20,492 nt of DNA from Vibrio tasmaniensis 1F-187 (GCF_000272405.2 NZ_AJZM02000068.1:1-20492), one strand, 5' to 3'. Counted from the first letter of the stretch, positions 1-7,777 are shown. A program made the numbers and translations. The notes: generated from the letters alone by a model not told the origin.

Positions 1-181
1 GTAGAATAACTACTTATCGAAAAAATCCGCCTTGTTCTCCAGCTTTTTCCCTGCGCTATTTTTGACCACTTACTTACTGTGATTGGTATGACTACAAAGT
101 TCTATAAATCATTACCCAACCGAATGTTTTGTTGTGGTAACTTGTCTCGCGAAACAGTAAACAGAATTTAAAGGACAAAAC

Positions 182-277
182 ATGAAGTTTATTTGGTTAA
201 AAGTCGCGGTTACCGTTTTAGTTTTTGCTGCGCTGTTTGGTGTGGTGTATTACAAAGTCGCAAGTGGTATGTCTTAA
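182..277 (+). CDS. 31-residue single-span membrane peptide
   Basis: A small open frame starts with ATG at 182 and ends with TAA at 275-277. A good Shine-Dalgarno (AAAGGA) lies seven bases or so upstream, which is the main reason to believe it. The product is short: a basic N-terminus (MKFIWLK), one hydrophobic stretch of about 17 residues (VAVTVLVFAALFGVVYY), and a polar tail ending in GMS. That pattern fits a small inner-membrane peptide with one transmembrane helix. I do not recognise the family and assign no function. It ends only 7 bp from the stop of the convergent DCC-family gene. It could be chance coding, but the SD, the hydrophobic profile and the clean start together argue for a real gene. 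Confidence 0.5.
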   Translation: MKFIWLKVAVTVLVFAALFGVVYYKVASGMS

Positions 278-284
278 CCAAGTA

Positions 285-689
285 CTATTTTGTGCAGCTG
301 TTACCATCGCAGCGTGACTTTCCAGTTAGCCAGAAAGAGACTTTGTATCGGTTCTTGGCAAACCGAAGATAACACCAGTCGGCCACTGGCTTGAATATCG
401 CCCAACGTAAAGGGGCGTATAGCCAACCTTTTCCTACTAAGCGCCACGCTTGGTAGGTCACGTCTAAACCTAGCAGCAGTTTTCCATTCTCATCCAGTGC
501 ATGCAAAACGGTGTTGGCTGCGTCGGCATCAATCTGAGGGTAGTCTGAAAAGGCTTCACTGTAGATATCGATGGTTTGAATCTTATTCTCGACATCATGC
601 TTTGCAAGTGCCGCCATCTCCTTTGCGCACAATGGACATGTCCCATCGTAGAATATCGTAAGTTGTGTCATCGTCTGTTCGCCTATCAT
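285..689 (-). CDS. DCC-family (DUF393) thiol-disulfide oxidoreductase-like protein
   Basis: The N-terminal segment LTIFYDGTCPLC carries the DxxCxxC motif that names the DCC/DUF393 family, a thioredoxin-like group predicted to handle thiol-disulfide exchange. The two cysteines are residues 18 and 21. The middle part (LLLGLDVTYQAWRLVGKGW) and the aromatic-rich PLRWAIFKPVADWCYLRFAKNRY segment are typical of the family, as is the C-terminal pair of cysteines (SRCDGNSC). The length of about 130 residues is normal. Two starts are possible: ATG at 689 has an AGG about 7 bases upstream and is kept here, while ATG at 671 begins right before the conserved strand and has an AGG about 10 bases upstream. 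The redox partner is unknown. The gene stands alone and converges on the 31-residue peptide gene. Confidence 0.85.
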   Translation of the reverse strand: MIGEQTMTQLTIFYDGTCPLCAKEMAALAKHDVENKIQTIDIYSEAFSDYPQIDADAANTVLHALDENGKLLLGLDVTYQAWRLVGKGWLYAPLRWAIFKPVADWCYLRFAKNRYKVSFWLTGKSRCDGNSCTK

Positions 690-1071
690 TTCACGACCTG
701 AACCTTCAGTTACCCGTTAAGTCGGCACCCGTCAATTCAATCGCTTGTTATTCAATAATCTAGCAATGGCTACGTGATTGTACCTTTTAAAGATCACTCT
801 CCTCGTATCAAAGCTAAAAAAATGTCTGACGTAGACACTTTGTTCATCTATTCAAGTCCTTGATTGTTTGGTCAAATCTCGGGTTTATGGACAAAGGATA
901 ACAAAGCGTCAATAAAGGTTTGCCTTCAATATATAAACATCAATCAATTCAACAAGTTGAACTTGGCTTGGAATATGCTCTATCGAACCTACGAATTGCT
1001 AAAGGATTTTCTCCAATTTGGGCAAGGCAGAAAACCCTAAAAGCATAAGTATGAACAAATGGAGAGAGAAC
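690..1071. other. 382-bp intergenic region upstream of the surface-protein gene
   Basis: I find no convincing coding frame here. The stretch is AT-rich and separates the leftward DCC gene from the rightward surface-protein gene, so it should hold both promoters. It contains an imperfect dyad at 823-837 (TGTCT-gacgt-AGACA), a second dyad at 948-961 (TTCAAC-aa-GTTGAA), and the best candidate sigma-54 promoter in the window at 964-979. The 5' part of the longest frame downstream, from a TTG at 1018, lies inside this region but is probably untranslated leader. Confidence 0.6.
964..979 (+). promoter_or_regulatory. Candidate sigma-54 (-24/-12) promoter
   Basis: The bases TGGCTTG-gaat-ATGCT fit the sigma-54 consensus TGGCACG-N4-TTGCW. 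GG at 965-966 and GC at 977-978 are separated by exactly 10 bases, and most consensus positions match. Transcription would start near 990, about 80 bp before the proposed ATG at 1072. The next gene downstream but one is a sigma-54-type AAA+ activator, which makes the assignment more likely. The assignment rests on motif match and context only. Confidence 0.5.
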
Positions 1072-2862
1072 ATGAAGGTTATAAATTATTTACTTAGTGT
1101 GCTTTTGTTGTTTAGTAGCCCCGAGTTGGTGTGGGCTACTGTTGATGTGATGGAACTCGATGGTAACGCGACCAGTGATAATAGTGGTATTGATTGGGAT
1201 GACGTAAATGATCCCAACAGCATGGTTGGGATTGCAGAATTTTTCGAAAAAGACCGTAACGGTATCGACCAAATCTTTTGGAAGGGTGGATCAAAAGATG
1301 ATTCCGACATTACAGATTGGGCGTTCCGTACCGCGTCACCACAACCAAAAGATGACTTTACCAATGCGTATGCCGCTGCCTTTGAAAGCGAAGGTGACTT
1401 GCTGATTTACTTTGGTGCAGACCGATATGCGAACAATGGTGATATGTACATTGGCTTCTGGTTCTTACAAGACCAAGTAGGGTGGCCGGATGGGAAAACT
1501 AAGGGCGACTTTGTTGGACAGCATATCAATGGAGATATCCTTGTGCTGATTTCATTCCCACAAGCAAGTGGCGGTAATCCGTATATAGAAGTGTTGCAGT
1601 GGGATTTGAATAATGGCGATGTCACCGACAACATGACGAGAATCTTCCAAACTGATGGTGACCCTAAGTCGAATGACTTCGTTGGTGCAAGATGTGGCAG
1701 TGGTGCTGTCGGTGTCGAGAAGATCTGTGCGATTTCAAATGATGATTCTATCGGGGCAATTGATCTACCCAATGTACAAGGTTGGGAGTATCTCGCGAAA
1801 ACGGGTGAAACAACCTCTATTCCGACAGAAAGCTTTGTGGAAGGTCGATTAAACTTGTCAGCTCTGTTGAATGATGAGTTTGGTATTGAGGATATTCCTT
1901 GTTTCAGTAGCTTCTTAGTGGAGTCACGAGCTTCTCGTTCGATTGATGCATCTTTGGCTGACTTCGTTGTCGGTTCATTCAGTTTATGTAGCATCAATAT
2001 AGCGGCGACTTGTAACACAACCAGCTTTACGGTTGATGGTATGTTCAACATAGATTACACCGTGACGGTTACCAACACTGGCCCTGGTTCGTTAGGCACC
2101 AATGGTGACTACTAAGTGGCCTTTTTATCTGAGTCACCAATCTTAGGTGCGCTTCCAGTGGTTGGTAACGGCGATGAAGTGTGGAGTGTCGGTGAGTCAT
2201 TCGCAATCATGGGGAATTATCTGTCTGTAAATAACGGTGCCGTCGGCGTGATAGATGGTGCGGTGGATCTTGATGGGCTTATCGTGAATGCTCAAGCGCC
2301 AGTGGCCTACAATTGTCCACCAATAGACTTGAGTCCAATGGTTGAGATTTCTAAGGTGTGTAATAGCTTCTTAGAGGTTGATGGCGGTCAAGTTGTGCTT
2401 AAGAAAACCTATGATGTTGAAATATGTAATACCGGTGATATCCCATTGGCCATTGAATCGCTGGTGGATTCTAAGGATGACTCTCTGAGCCGTTCTGATT
2501 TACCTACTGAAGTAGTCAACAGCAGTTATTACCTCGACTTTGCTTTACCTTGTGATGATCTTGAGGATGTGACCACATGTGGTGCTGGTAATATGTGTAG
2601 TGCATTAAGTGCCGACCCTGAGCTGTTTGCTTGTAAAACGGGTGAAGGAGAGTGGATACCGAACTTTGGTGATGCGATTGGTCAAGTGTGTACACAAGTA
2701 AGTAAAACTTATGCGCCAAATGTGTTACCAACCGGAACTGCAGGAATGCTATCTAATCAAGTGACAGCAACGTTTGACTCGCTGTTCTTGCAACAAGCAT
2801 TTATGGAAACATCGAACATTGCAACCTGTGATGTTTGTCCGTTTACTGTTCCTGAGCCATAA
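1072..2862 (+). pseudogene. Secreted surface-type protein with DUF11-like segment, interrupted by an in-frame stop
   Basis: Two adjacent open stretches in the same frame (to 2115 and from 2116) read as one protein of about 596 positions, split by TAA at 2113-2115. The start chosen is ATG 1072, preceded by GGAGAGAG and followed by a signal peptide (MKVINYLLSVLLLF... ending VWA, cut after residue 22). The N-terminal domain (VMELDGNA..., FGADRYANNGDMYIGFWF) resembles an uncharacterised extracellular domain seen in large secreted bacterial proteins. Residues near 325-345 (NIDYTVTVTNTGPGSLG) resemble a DUF11 Ig-like repeat. The stop falls inside that repeat, and the second half continues with another similar segment (KTYDVEICNTGDIPLAIESLVD) and many cysteines. 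No membrane anchor is seen. A GTG directly after the stop could allow restart, but the product would lack a signal peptide. Most likely a recent nonsense mutation; a sequencing error or readthrough is possible. Confidence 0.75.
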
Positions 2863-2894
2863 GCACTTTCATTAATTGAGTACAACTAAACTCC

Positions 2895-2922
2895 AAAGCA
2901 GCCTAGTTCGTTAGGCTGCTTT
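2895..2922 (+). terminator. Rho-independent terminator, probably bidirectional
   Basis: AAAGCAGCCTA (2895-2905) pairs perfectly with TAGGCTGCTTT (2912-2922) around a 6-base loop. The A-rich left flank and T-rich right flank suit termination in both directions between two convergent genes, the surface protein and the VpsR-like activator. Confidence 0.85.
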
Positions 2923-2952
2923 ATTAGTTATTTAGCTAGCTAGTTAGGCTAC

Positions 2953-4296
2953 TTAAATTACTATCTGATGTTTTTTGATCAGCTTGTATAAGGTTGTCCG
3001 AGAGATAGATAACGCTTTAGCGGATTGGGAAATATTGTAGTGGTGTAGCTGAATCACACGACGAACATTTTTTGACGAAAGTCGAGTATCATTTTCTACG
3101 TCGGGCGACGCGTCTTTCAATTGAATCCCCATATGACGAGTAGAGAGGGCGCTTGAATTAGAAAGAACAATCGCCCTTTTTATGCAGTTGAATAACTCTC
3201 TAACATTGCCCGGCCAATGGTACTGTTTCATTTGCTCAAGGGTGTCACTAGGCAGTTTGGTTTTGGATGCGTAATTGTGCTTCAGTTCAAATCGAACCAA
3301 ATCTTCAATGTCTTCTTTGTGATCATTGAGTGGTACTAGGTCTAATGGAAGTACATTGATGCGATGAAAGAGATCCTTTCGAAATTTACCCGCAGCAACG
3401 GCTTGTTCGATATTGACGTTGGTGGCGAAAATTACACGGCAATCTACGGGCAATTGGTTATTACTACCGAGTCGTTCTATCGAACTATTTTCAAGAAAGT
3501 GGAGCAGGTAAGTTTGCAGCGAAAGTTCAAGGTCGCCGATCTCATCCAAAAATAGTGTGCCACCATTCGCTCTTTCCACGTGTCCGACGTAGCGTTTGTT
3601 TGCACCCGTGAACGAGCCTTTTTCAAAGCCAAATAACTCTGAGTGAATCAGGGATTGTGGAATTGCGCCACAATTTACAGCGATGAAAGGTTTTTGACTG
3701 CGGGCTGAGGCCTCATGTATTAAACGAGCACATAGGCTTTTTCCTGTTCCGGTTTCCCCTTGAATCAGCACTGGAAAATCGTTGTTAGCGATCTTGGCTA
3801 TCTTCTTTTTAAGTTGCTGGATGGTTCTGGATTGCCCCACCAATTGACATTCATGGCACGAGACAGGCTTAGGTTTAGTTTGCTTGGTGTCGACCATGCC
3901 ATACGCATGGCCTAAATTTCGACAAAGCCATTCTGTATCAATAGGGAGGTGGTAATAATCCCAAAAGGTTTGTTTAATGAGCGATAAGTTGCGTCTTGGT
4001 GGTTGGTTGCAGATAGCGATTGCTTTTAAATTTGGAGAGTGAACCTTTAACGCTGATATTTGCTCACATTGTTTGTCGATTGAGGATGATGTTAGACAAG
4101 AAACCACAATTGGTGCGTAGCTTTCGCTGCGTGTATCGAGTAAGTGAATGGCCTGTTCGGTTGTTTCTGCAACTTGAGCTTCCCAGTTATGGAGACGCAG
4201 TTCTCCGACCCACTGACTATGGTGCAGGCATGCGGTGTTGCATAACAAAATCACAGAACGAGTTATTGGCTCAGGTGATACTCTTTTTGATGGCAT
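2953..4296 (-). CDS. VpsR-like sigma-54-dependent transcriptional activator
   Basis: This is an AAA+ enhancer-binding protein. Counting from the ATG at 4296 (447 residues; a GTG at 4305 adds three), the order is: a divergent receiver-like N-terminal domain (about 12-130), the AAA+ domain with Walker A GETGTGKS (180-187), the sigma-54 contact loop GSFTGA (227-232), Walker B LFLDE (248-252), arginines of the FRKDLFHR segment (306, 312) and WPGNVRE (361-367), then a Fis-type helix-turn-helix (about 409-445, ISQSAKALSISRTTLYKLI). The N-terminal domain resembles VpsR, but where a phosphoacceptor aspartate is expected I read VVSCL, with no aspartate. The contact loop is intact, so sigma-54 use is likely. 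GAGTGAG precedes the ATG. It sits tail-to-tail with the interrupted surface gene, which has a candidate sigma-54 promoter, so local control is plausible. Confidence 0.85.
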   Translation of the reverse strand: MPSKRVSPEPITRSVILLCNTACLHHSQWVGELRLHNWEAQVAETTEQAIHLLDTRSESYAPIVVSCLTSSSIDKQCEQISALKVHSPNLKAIAICNQPPRRNLSLIKQTFWDYYHLPIDTEWLCRNLGHAYGMVDTKQTKPKPVSCHECQLVGQSRTIQQLKKKIAKIANNDFPVLIQGETGTGKSLCARLIHEASARSQKPFIAVNCGAIPQSLIHSELFGFEKGSFTGANKRYVGHVERANGGTLFLDEIGDLELSLQTYLLHFLENSSIERLGSNNQLPVDCRVIFATNVNIEQAVAAGKFRKDLFHRINVLPLDLVPLNDHKEDIEDLVRFELKHNYASKTKLPSDTLEQMKQYHWPGNVRELFNCIKRAIVLSNSSALSTRHMGIQLKDASPDVENDTRLSSKNVRRVIQLHHYNISQSAKALSISRTTLYKLIKKHQIVI

Positions 4297-4583
4297 TGTG
4301 CTCACTCTTCATGTTTCGATATCCATGATGAAACCTTCAGTAAGCCCCCTAAATATCCCATAAGCTTAGAAGCAAAATTCAATTAATTCGAGTACACAAA
4401 CCTAAGAACGTTGAGCAAGTAAGTGGCAGTGCTTCAAGCGAGAAAGCCAATCTGGTGCTTTACTTACTGATAGTTATACTTATTAATACACGTATTCACG
4501 GATATTGTGTTTTTGCTGTTTTGTGTATTGATGATCACAAGGTAAACTCCGCGGTAATCACTAACAATAAAGAGCTGATATTG

Positions 4584-5141
4584 ATGATAATTAACGTAGC
4601 AAAAAAGTTCATTTTGGCAGCGTCTGCACTGATATTAGGTGGTTGTGTTAGCTACAGCGTGACTGAGCAAGAAATGACGAACTACCTTCAAGATTCGGTG
4701 ATGTTAGAGCAAGAAGTGGGTGTACAAAACGTTATGTATGCGCAAGTCGCTGTCGATGACTTAGCGGTGCAAATTGGCCGAGCTGATGCCGAGCGCGTTT
4801 CTGTTCTGGCGAATACCAATGCACAAGTTCAGGTGTTTAACGTGCCGAACATGAGGTTGGATCTTGATATCGAGTTCAGTGCGATTCCTGAATACGACAA
4901 AGAGAGTGGCGAGGTCTACTTAAAATCTCTGCGTCTTGAGCGCTTTGAGGAGAAGGGAAAGCAGCTTTCTCCTGAAATAGAGAAGTTACTAAAGCCTGCC
5001 GTTTCTATGATTGGCTTTGCTTTGTCCCAGTCACCGGTTTACAAATTGGATAGCAACAAGGTTCAAGAGTCATTGATCAAGTCATCGGAACCTAATCTAG
5101 TGATTAAAGACAACAAGCTGGTCATCGAGTTATTCGATTAA
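4584..5141 (+). CDS. DUF1439 lipoprotein (YceB-like)
   Basis: From the ATG at 4584 the protein is 185 residues, close to E. coli YceB. It starts with a lipoprotein signal (MIINVAKKFILAASALILGGC), with the lipobox LGGC and the lipidated cysteine at residue 21. The body has the DUF1439 look: SYSVTEQEMTNYL, then alternating beta-strand segments (VDDLAVQIGR, MRLDLDIEFSAIPEYD, EVYLKSLRLERFE) and a helical stretch before VYKLDS. The family is thought to lie in the periplasm anchored to a membrane, possibly binding lipid; its role is not established. The frame is open further upstream to 4455, but the lipobox position fixes the start at 4584. The Shine-Dalgarno is weak (AAAGAG, well upstream). It is a single gene, divergent from the sigma-54 activator and followed by a terminator. 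Confidence 0.85.
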   Translation: MIINVAKKFILAASALILGGCVSYSVTEQEMTNYLQDSVMLEQEVGVQNVMYAQVAVDDLAVQIGRADAERVSVLANTNAQVQVFNVPNMRLDLDIEFSAIPEYDKESGEVYLKSLRLERFEEKGKQLSPEIEKLLKPAVSMIGFALSQSPVYKLDSNKVQESLIKSSEPNLVIKDNKLVIELFD

Positions 5142-5178
5142 CCTTTCACGTTTAGCTTAGACTCAGATTTAAAACACA

Positions 5179-5205
5179 ATGGCTGCCGATTTGGTGGCCA
5201 TTTTT
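5179..5205 (+). terminator. Rho-independent terminator after the DUF1439 gene
   Basis: ATGGCTGCC (5179-5187) pairs with GGTGGCCAT (5193-5201) with two G-U wobbles around a five-base loop, followed directly by a T run. Confidence 0.8.
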
Positions 5206-5367
5206 GTTTGTGTTGAATCAGCAAGATTTCTGTTTTTAGGCTGTCTATCCAGCTTGTTTTCTCTGGCTCATTCATTGAATTAGCCGCGTATCTCACCTTT
5301 ACTTTACTCTTGTGAGCAAGTCATCGCTTCAGTCATCAAATCATAAGAAAGAAAAGGTGAGCGAACT

Positions 5368-6930
5368 ATGAAGAATCCAGTAATAGCGGATAACAAACCC
5401 GTTAAGGTCGAGCTAACAGAAGGGGAGGAGTATTACTTCTGTACCTGTGGGAAATCGAAAAACCAACCGTTTTGTGATGGTTCTCATGCAGGAACGGGCT
5501 TCAAACCGAAGAGTTTCGTGGCCGAGGAAACCGGTGACGCTTACCTGTGCCGCTGTAAGTATTCAAACAATCTCCCATTTTGTGACGGTACCCATAAACA
5601 GTTTACGGCTGAGCAAGTGGGCCAAGAAGGCCCTGATGTTCATATCCAAGCGGCAACGCCCGATCTCTCACCTGCGGCTTCTGCAACCAAAGAGGAGCCC
5701 ACGGTTGAGTTCATTCATCAATTAGCACGAGATGGCTTATCCAAAGTGGGTCACCATGGGCCGATGACCTCAATGGGTGTTCCAAGATATCTACTGCCTC
5801 ACTGGGATGATATTCAAGTGATGGTTGCACAAATGGCGACCAAACCGTTATTGGAACATGTGCCCGTCGGTACTGAGCTTATTATTGGGCCAAAAGCGAA
5901 AAAGCCGCTTAAATTGAACATCTCTTTATTTGTGTCTGATATGAGTTTTGGTTCGTTATCTGAAGAAGCGAAAATTTCTTTAGCGACAGGCGCGGAGCTT
6001 GCGGGAACGGGAATTTGCTCGGGTGAGGGCGGAATGCTACCTGAAGAGCAAGCGGCGAACTCACGTTACTTTTATGAATTAGCCAGCGCACAATTTGGCT
6101 ACGATGAATCTAAGCTCAAAAATGTCCAAGCCTTCCATTTTAAGGGTGGGCAGGGTGCTAAAACCGGAACAGGCGGTCACCTACCTGGGGCGAAGAACAT
6201 TGGCAAGATAGCTGAGGTGCGTGGTATTGAAGCAGGTACAGCCGCGATTTCTCCACCCACCTTTGTTGATCTAAAAACCGTCGAGGATTTCAAAAAGTTC
6301 GCCGACCGAGTTCGAGAAGTGACTGGCGGGATCCCAATTGGCTTCAAGTTGAGTGCCAATCATATTGAAGAGGATATTCAGTTCGCATTGGATGCTAGTG
6401 CCGATTACATCATCTTGGATGGTCGAGGCGGTGGTACTGGGGCGGCGCCAGAAATGTTCCGTGACCATATTAGTGTGCCAACTATTCCTGCGCTTGCTCG
6501 TGCCAGAGCTTATCTAGACAAGCAAGGCGTCAGTGACAGAGTCACCTTAATCATTACTGGTGGGCTTCGTGTTCCGATGGACTTTGTAAAAGCGATGGCG
6601 CTTGGTGCAGATGGTGTCGCTATCTCGAACAGTGCCATGCAGTCGATAGGGTGTGTTGCTGCCCGAATGTGTAATACCAATAATTGCCCGGCGGGCATCG
6701 CGACTCAAAAAGCCGATTTACGCCAACGGTTAAATGTCGAGAAGGCCTCGAATCAATTGAAGAACTTCTTCGAAGCCTCGACTGAATTGATGCAAGTGAT
6801 GGCGAGAGCATGTGGTCACGACCATTTGAATCAATTTAATCCTCACGATTTGGCAACATGGAATCGCGAAATGGCCGAGCTATCTGGAGTCGCTTACTCT
6901 GGTGTCAGTTCATCAAATCAACTTAAGTAA
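5368..6930 (+). CDS. CDGSH iron-sulfur / FMN-binding glutamate synthase-type fusion protein
   Basis: This 520-residue protein joins two modules. Residues 20-80 hold two CDGSH-type [2Fe-2S] motifs: C25, C27, C36, H40 (CTCGKSKNQPFCDGSH) and C61, C63, C72, H76 (second one CDGTH). After a linker rich in Ala, Pro and Glu (about 90-112), residues 130-490 match the FMN-binding synthase domain of glutamate synthase large subunits: FHFKGGQGAKTGTGGHLPG, the FMN-region DGRGGGTGAAP (351-361), TGGLR, and the [3Fe-4S] cysteines C429, C435 and C440 in GCVAARMCNTNNCPAG. The glutaminase domain of GltB is absent, so the substrate is not known; an oxidoreductase passing electrons from the CDGSH clusters to FMN is a reasonable guess. 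The start has AAGGTGAG upstream. The gene appears monocistronic. Confidence 0.88.
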   Translation: MKNPVIADNKPVKVELTEGEEYYFCTCGKSKNQPFCDGSHAGTGFKPKSFVAEETGDAYLCRCKYSNNLPFCDGTHKQFTAEQVGQEGPDVHIQAATPDLSPAASATKEEPTVEFIHQLARDGLSKVGHHGPMTSMGVPRYLLPHWDDIQVMVAQMATKPLLEHVPVGTELIIGPKAKKPLKLNISLFVSDMSFGSLSEEAKISLATGAELAGTGICSGEGGMLPEEQAANSRYFYELASAQFGYDESKLKNVQAFHFKGGQGAKTGTGGHLPGAKNIGKIAEVRGIEAGTAAISPPTFVDLKTVEDFKKFADRVREVTGGIPIGFKLSANHIEEDIQFALDASADYIILDGRGGGTGAAPEMFRDHISVPTIPALARARAYLDKQGVSDRVTLIITGGLRVPMDFVKAMALGADGVAISNSAMQSIGCVAARMCNTNNCPAGIATQKADLRQRLNVEKASNQLKNFFEASTELMQVMARACGHDHLNQFNPHDLATWNREMAELSGVAYSGVSSSNQLK

Positions 6931-6945
6931 ATAGTATTTCGATAA

Positions 6946-6981
6946 AGCACACTCACTGTATTTTGGGTGTGCTGACTTTTT
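6946..6981 (+). terminator. Rho-independent terminator after the CDGSH-FMN gene
   Basis: AGCACACTC (6946-6954) pairs with GGGTGTGCT (6965-6973), with one wobble, around a 10-base loop. A T run follows at 6977-6981. Confidence 0.8.
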
Positions 6982-7070
6982 CCTGTGTAATGCCAACCTA
7001 TGTTTAACCTTTCGTAATTAACTGCTTTATAAGTATTTTTAAGTTATTTCCTATTTTTTGAAAATATCGC

Positions 7071-7101
7071 TTTACCTCAAGTTAACTTGAGGTTTTATCA
7101 T
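7071..7101 (+). promoter_or_regulatory. SoxR box within a 19-bp-spacer promoter
   Basis: A perfect 20-bp palindrome, ACCTCAAGTTAACTTGAGGT, occupies 7074-7093. Its core CCTCAAGTTAACTTGAGG is the SoxR box known from the E. coli soxS promoter. It lies between a -35 TTTACC (7071-7076) and a -10 TATCAT (7096-7101) with a 19-bp spacer, the overlong spacing that MerR-family activators need. The flanks (ATCGC before, CCCCAA after) also resemble soxS as I remember it. The promoter points at the FMN reductase gene, and a soxR gene lies 850 bp downstream. Confidence 0.92.
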
Positions 7102-7255
7102 CATCCCCAATCTAAAAACACAATCTATCACCTTGTCGCCTAGTGCAGGTTTTGATGTTATCAAACAGACGTTACGAATCTTCAGTTATGAACTTTGAGC
7201 TCCGTAATTGAAGTCATGAGTGCAAAAAGGTGAGAAAAATGAACAAGGATCAACA

Positions 7256-7777
7256 ATGAAAGTATTAGCGATTGGCGCGACCAACAGTAAAGCATCGATT
7301 AACCAACAATTGGCAGCGTACACCGCAAGCTTAGTTGAGGGCGCGCAAGTAGAGGTGCTCGATCTTAATGATTTCGAGATGCCCATTTACAGTGAAGACA
7401 GAGAAAAAGAGTCCGGTGTCCATCAACATGCGCAGCGCTTTTTTAGCAAGATTGGCGAAGCAGATGCTGTGGTCATCTCTTTTGCAGAGTACAACGGTTC
7501 ATACACCGCAGCCTTTAAGAATGTGTTTGATTGGACATCTCGAATCGACATGAAAGTGTATCAAGGCAAACCTGTTGTTATGCTCTCCACATCACCAGGC
7601 CCAGGTGGCGCAAGCTCTGTGTTGTCGTCTGCGGTAAACTCGGCACCTTACTTTGACGCAGATGTGAAGGGCTCGATGTCGGTGCCGAGTTTCTACGACA
7701 ACTTTAATGTAGAAACGGGTGAGATCATCAATGCCGAAATAGCAGAGAACTTGAAATCGATCATGAGTCAGATTTAG
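7256..7777 (+). CDS. NAD(P)H-dependent FMN reductase family protein, SoxR target
   Basis: From ATG 7256 (Shine-Dalgarno AAGGA) the protein has 173 residues; a GTG at 7220 in frame is less likely. It is a flavodoxin-fold flavin reductase of the SsuE/ChrR/azoreductase type: the N-terminal strand MKVLAIGATNSKASIN holds the FMN phosphate loop (residues 7-16), and AEYNGSYTAAFKNVFDW (77-93) is the family signature that binds FMN and mediates dimer contacts. STSPGPGGAS (111-120) is the next flavin loop. Such enzymes reduce flavins, quinones or similar electron acceptors with NAD(P)H, in the cytoplasm. The promoter is a SoxR box, so it should be induced by redox-cycling compounds, which fits a role in detoxifying quinones. 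soxR follows 164 bp downstream on the same strand. Confidence 0.88.
   Translation: MKVLAIGATNSKASINQQLAAYTASLVEGAQVEVLDLNDFEMPIYSEDREKESGVHQHAQRFFSKIGEADAVVISFAEYNGSYTAAFKNVFDWTSRIDMKVYQGKPVVMLSTSPGPGGASSVLSSAVNSAPYFDADVKGSMSVPSFYDNFNVETGEIINAEIAENLKSIMSQI

Larger units (their letters stand above)
6931..7255. other. 325-bp gap with a terminator and a SoxR-controlled promoter
   Basis: No coding frame is convincing here. The left end holds the terminator of the CDGSH-FMN gene (6946-6981). The centre (7071-7101) holds the SoxR-type promoter. The remainder, about 150 bp to the FMN reductase start, is a long leader in which I see no further structure. Confidence 0.6.

Noticed and set aside
10..68. 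A minus-strand frame of about 19 codons ending at 10
   Set aside because: A stop codon lies immediately before its first GTG, and it has no ribosome site; too short to support.
1018..1071. N-terminal extension of the surface protein from a TTG at 1018
   Set aside because: The ATG at 1072 has GGAGAGAG and begins directly with a good signal peptide; the extension would place charged residues before it.
1407..2051. A long reverse frame of 214 codons antisense to the surface-protein gene
   Set aside because: It mirrors a forward gene with a signal peptide and ribosome site, lacks recognisable domains, and is a compositional shadow.
4455..4583. 43-codon extension of the DUF1439 lipoprotein
   Set aside because: A lipobox must follow an N-terminal signal; from ATG 4584 the cysteine is residue 21, while the extension would bury it at residue 64.
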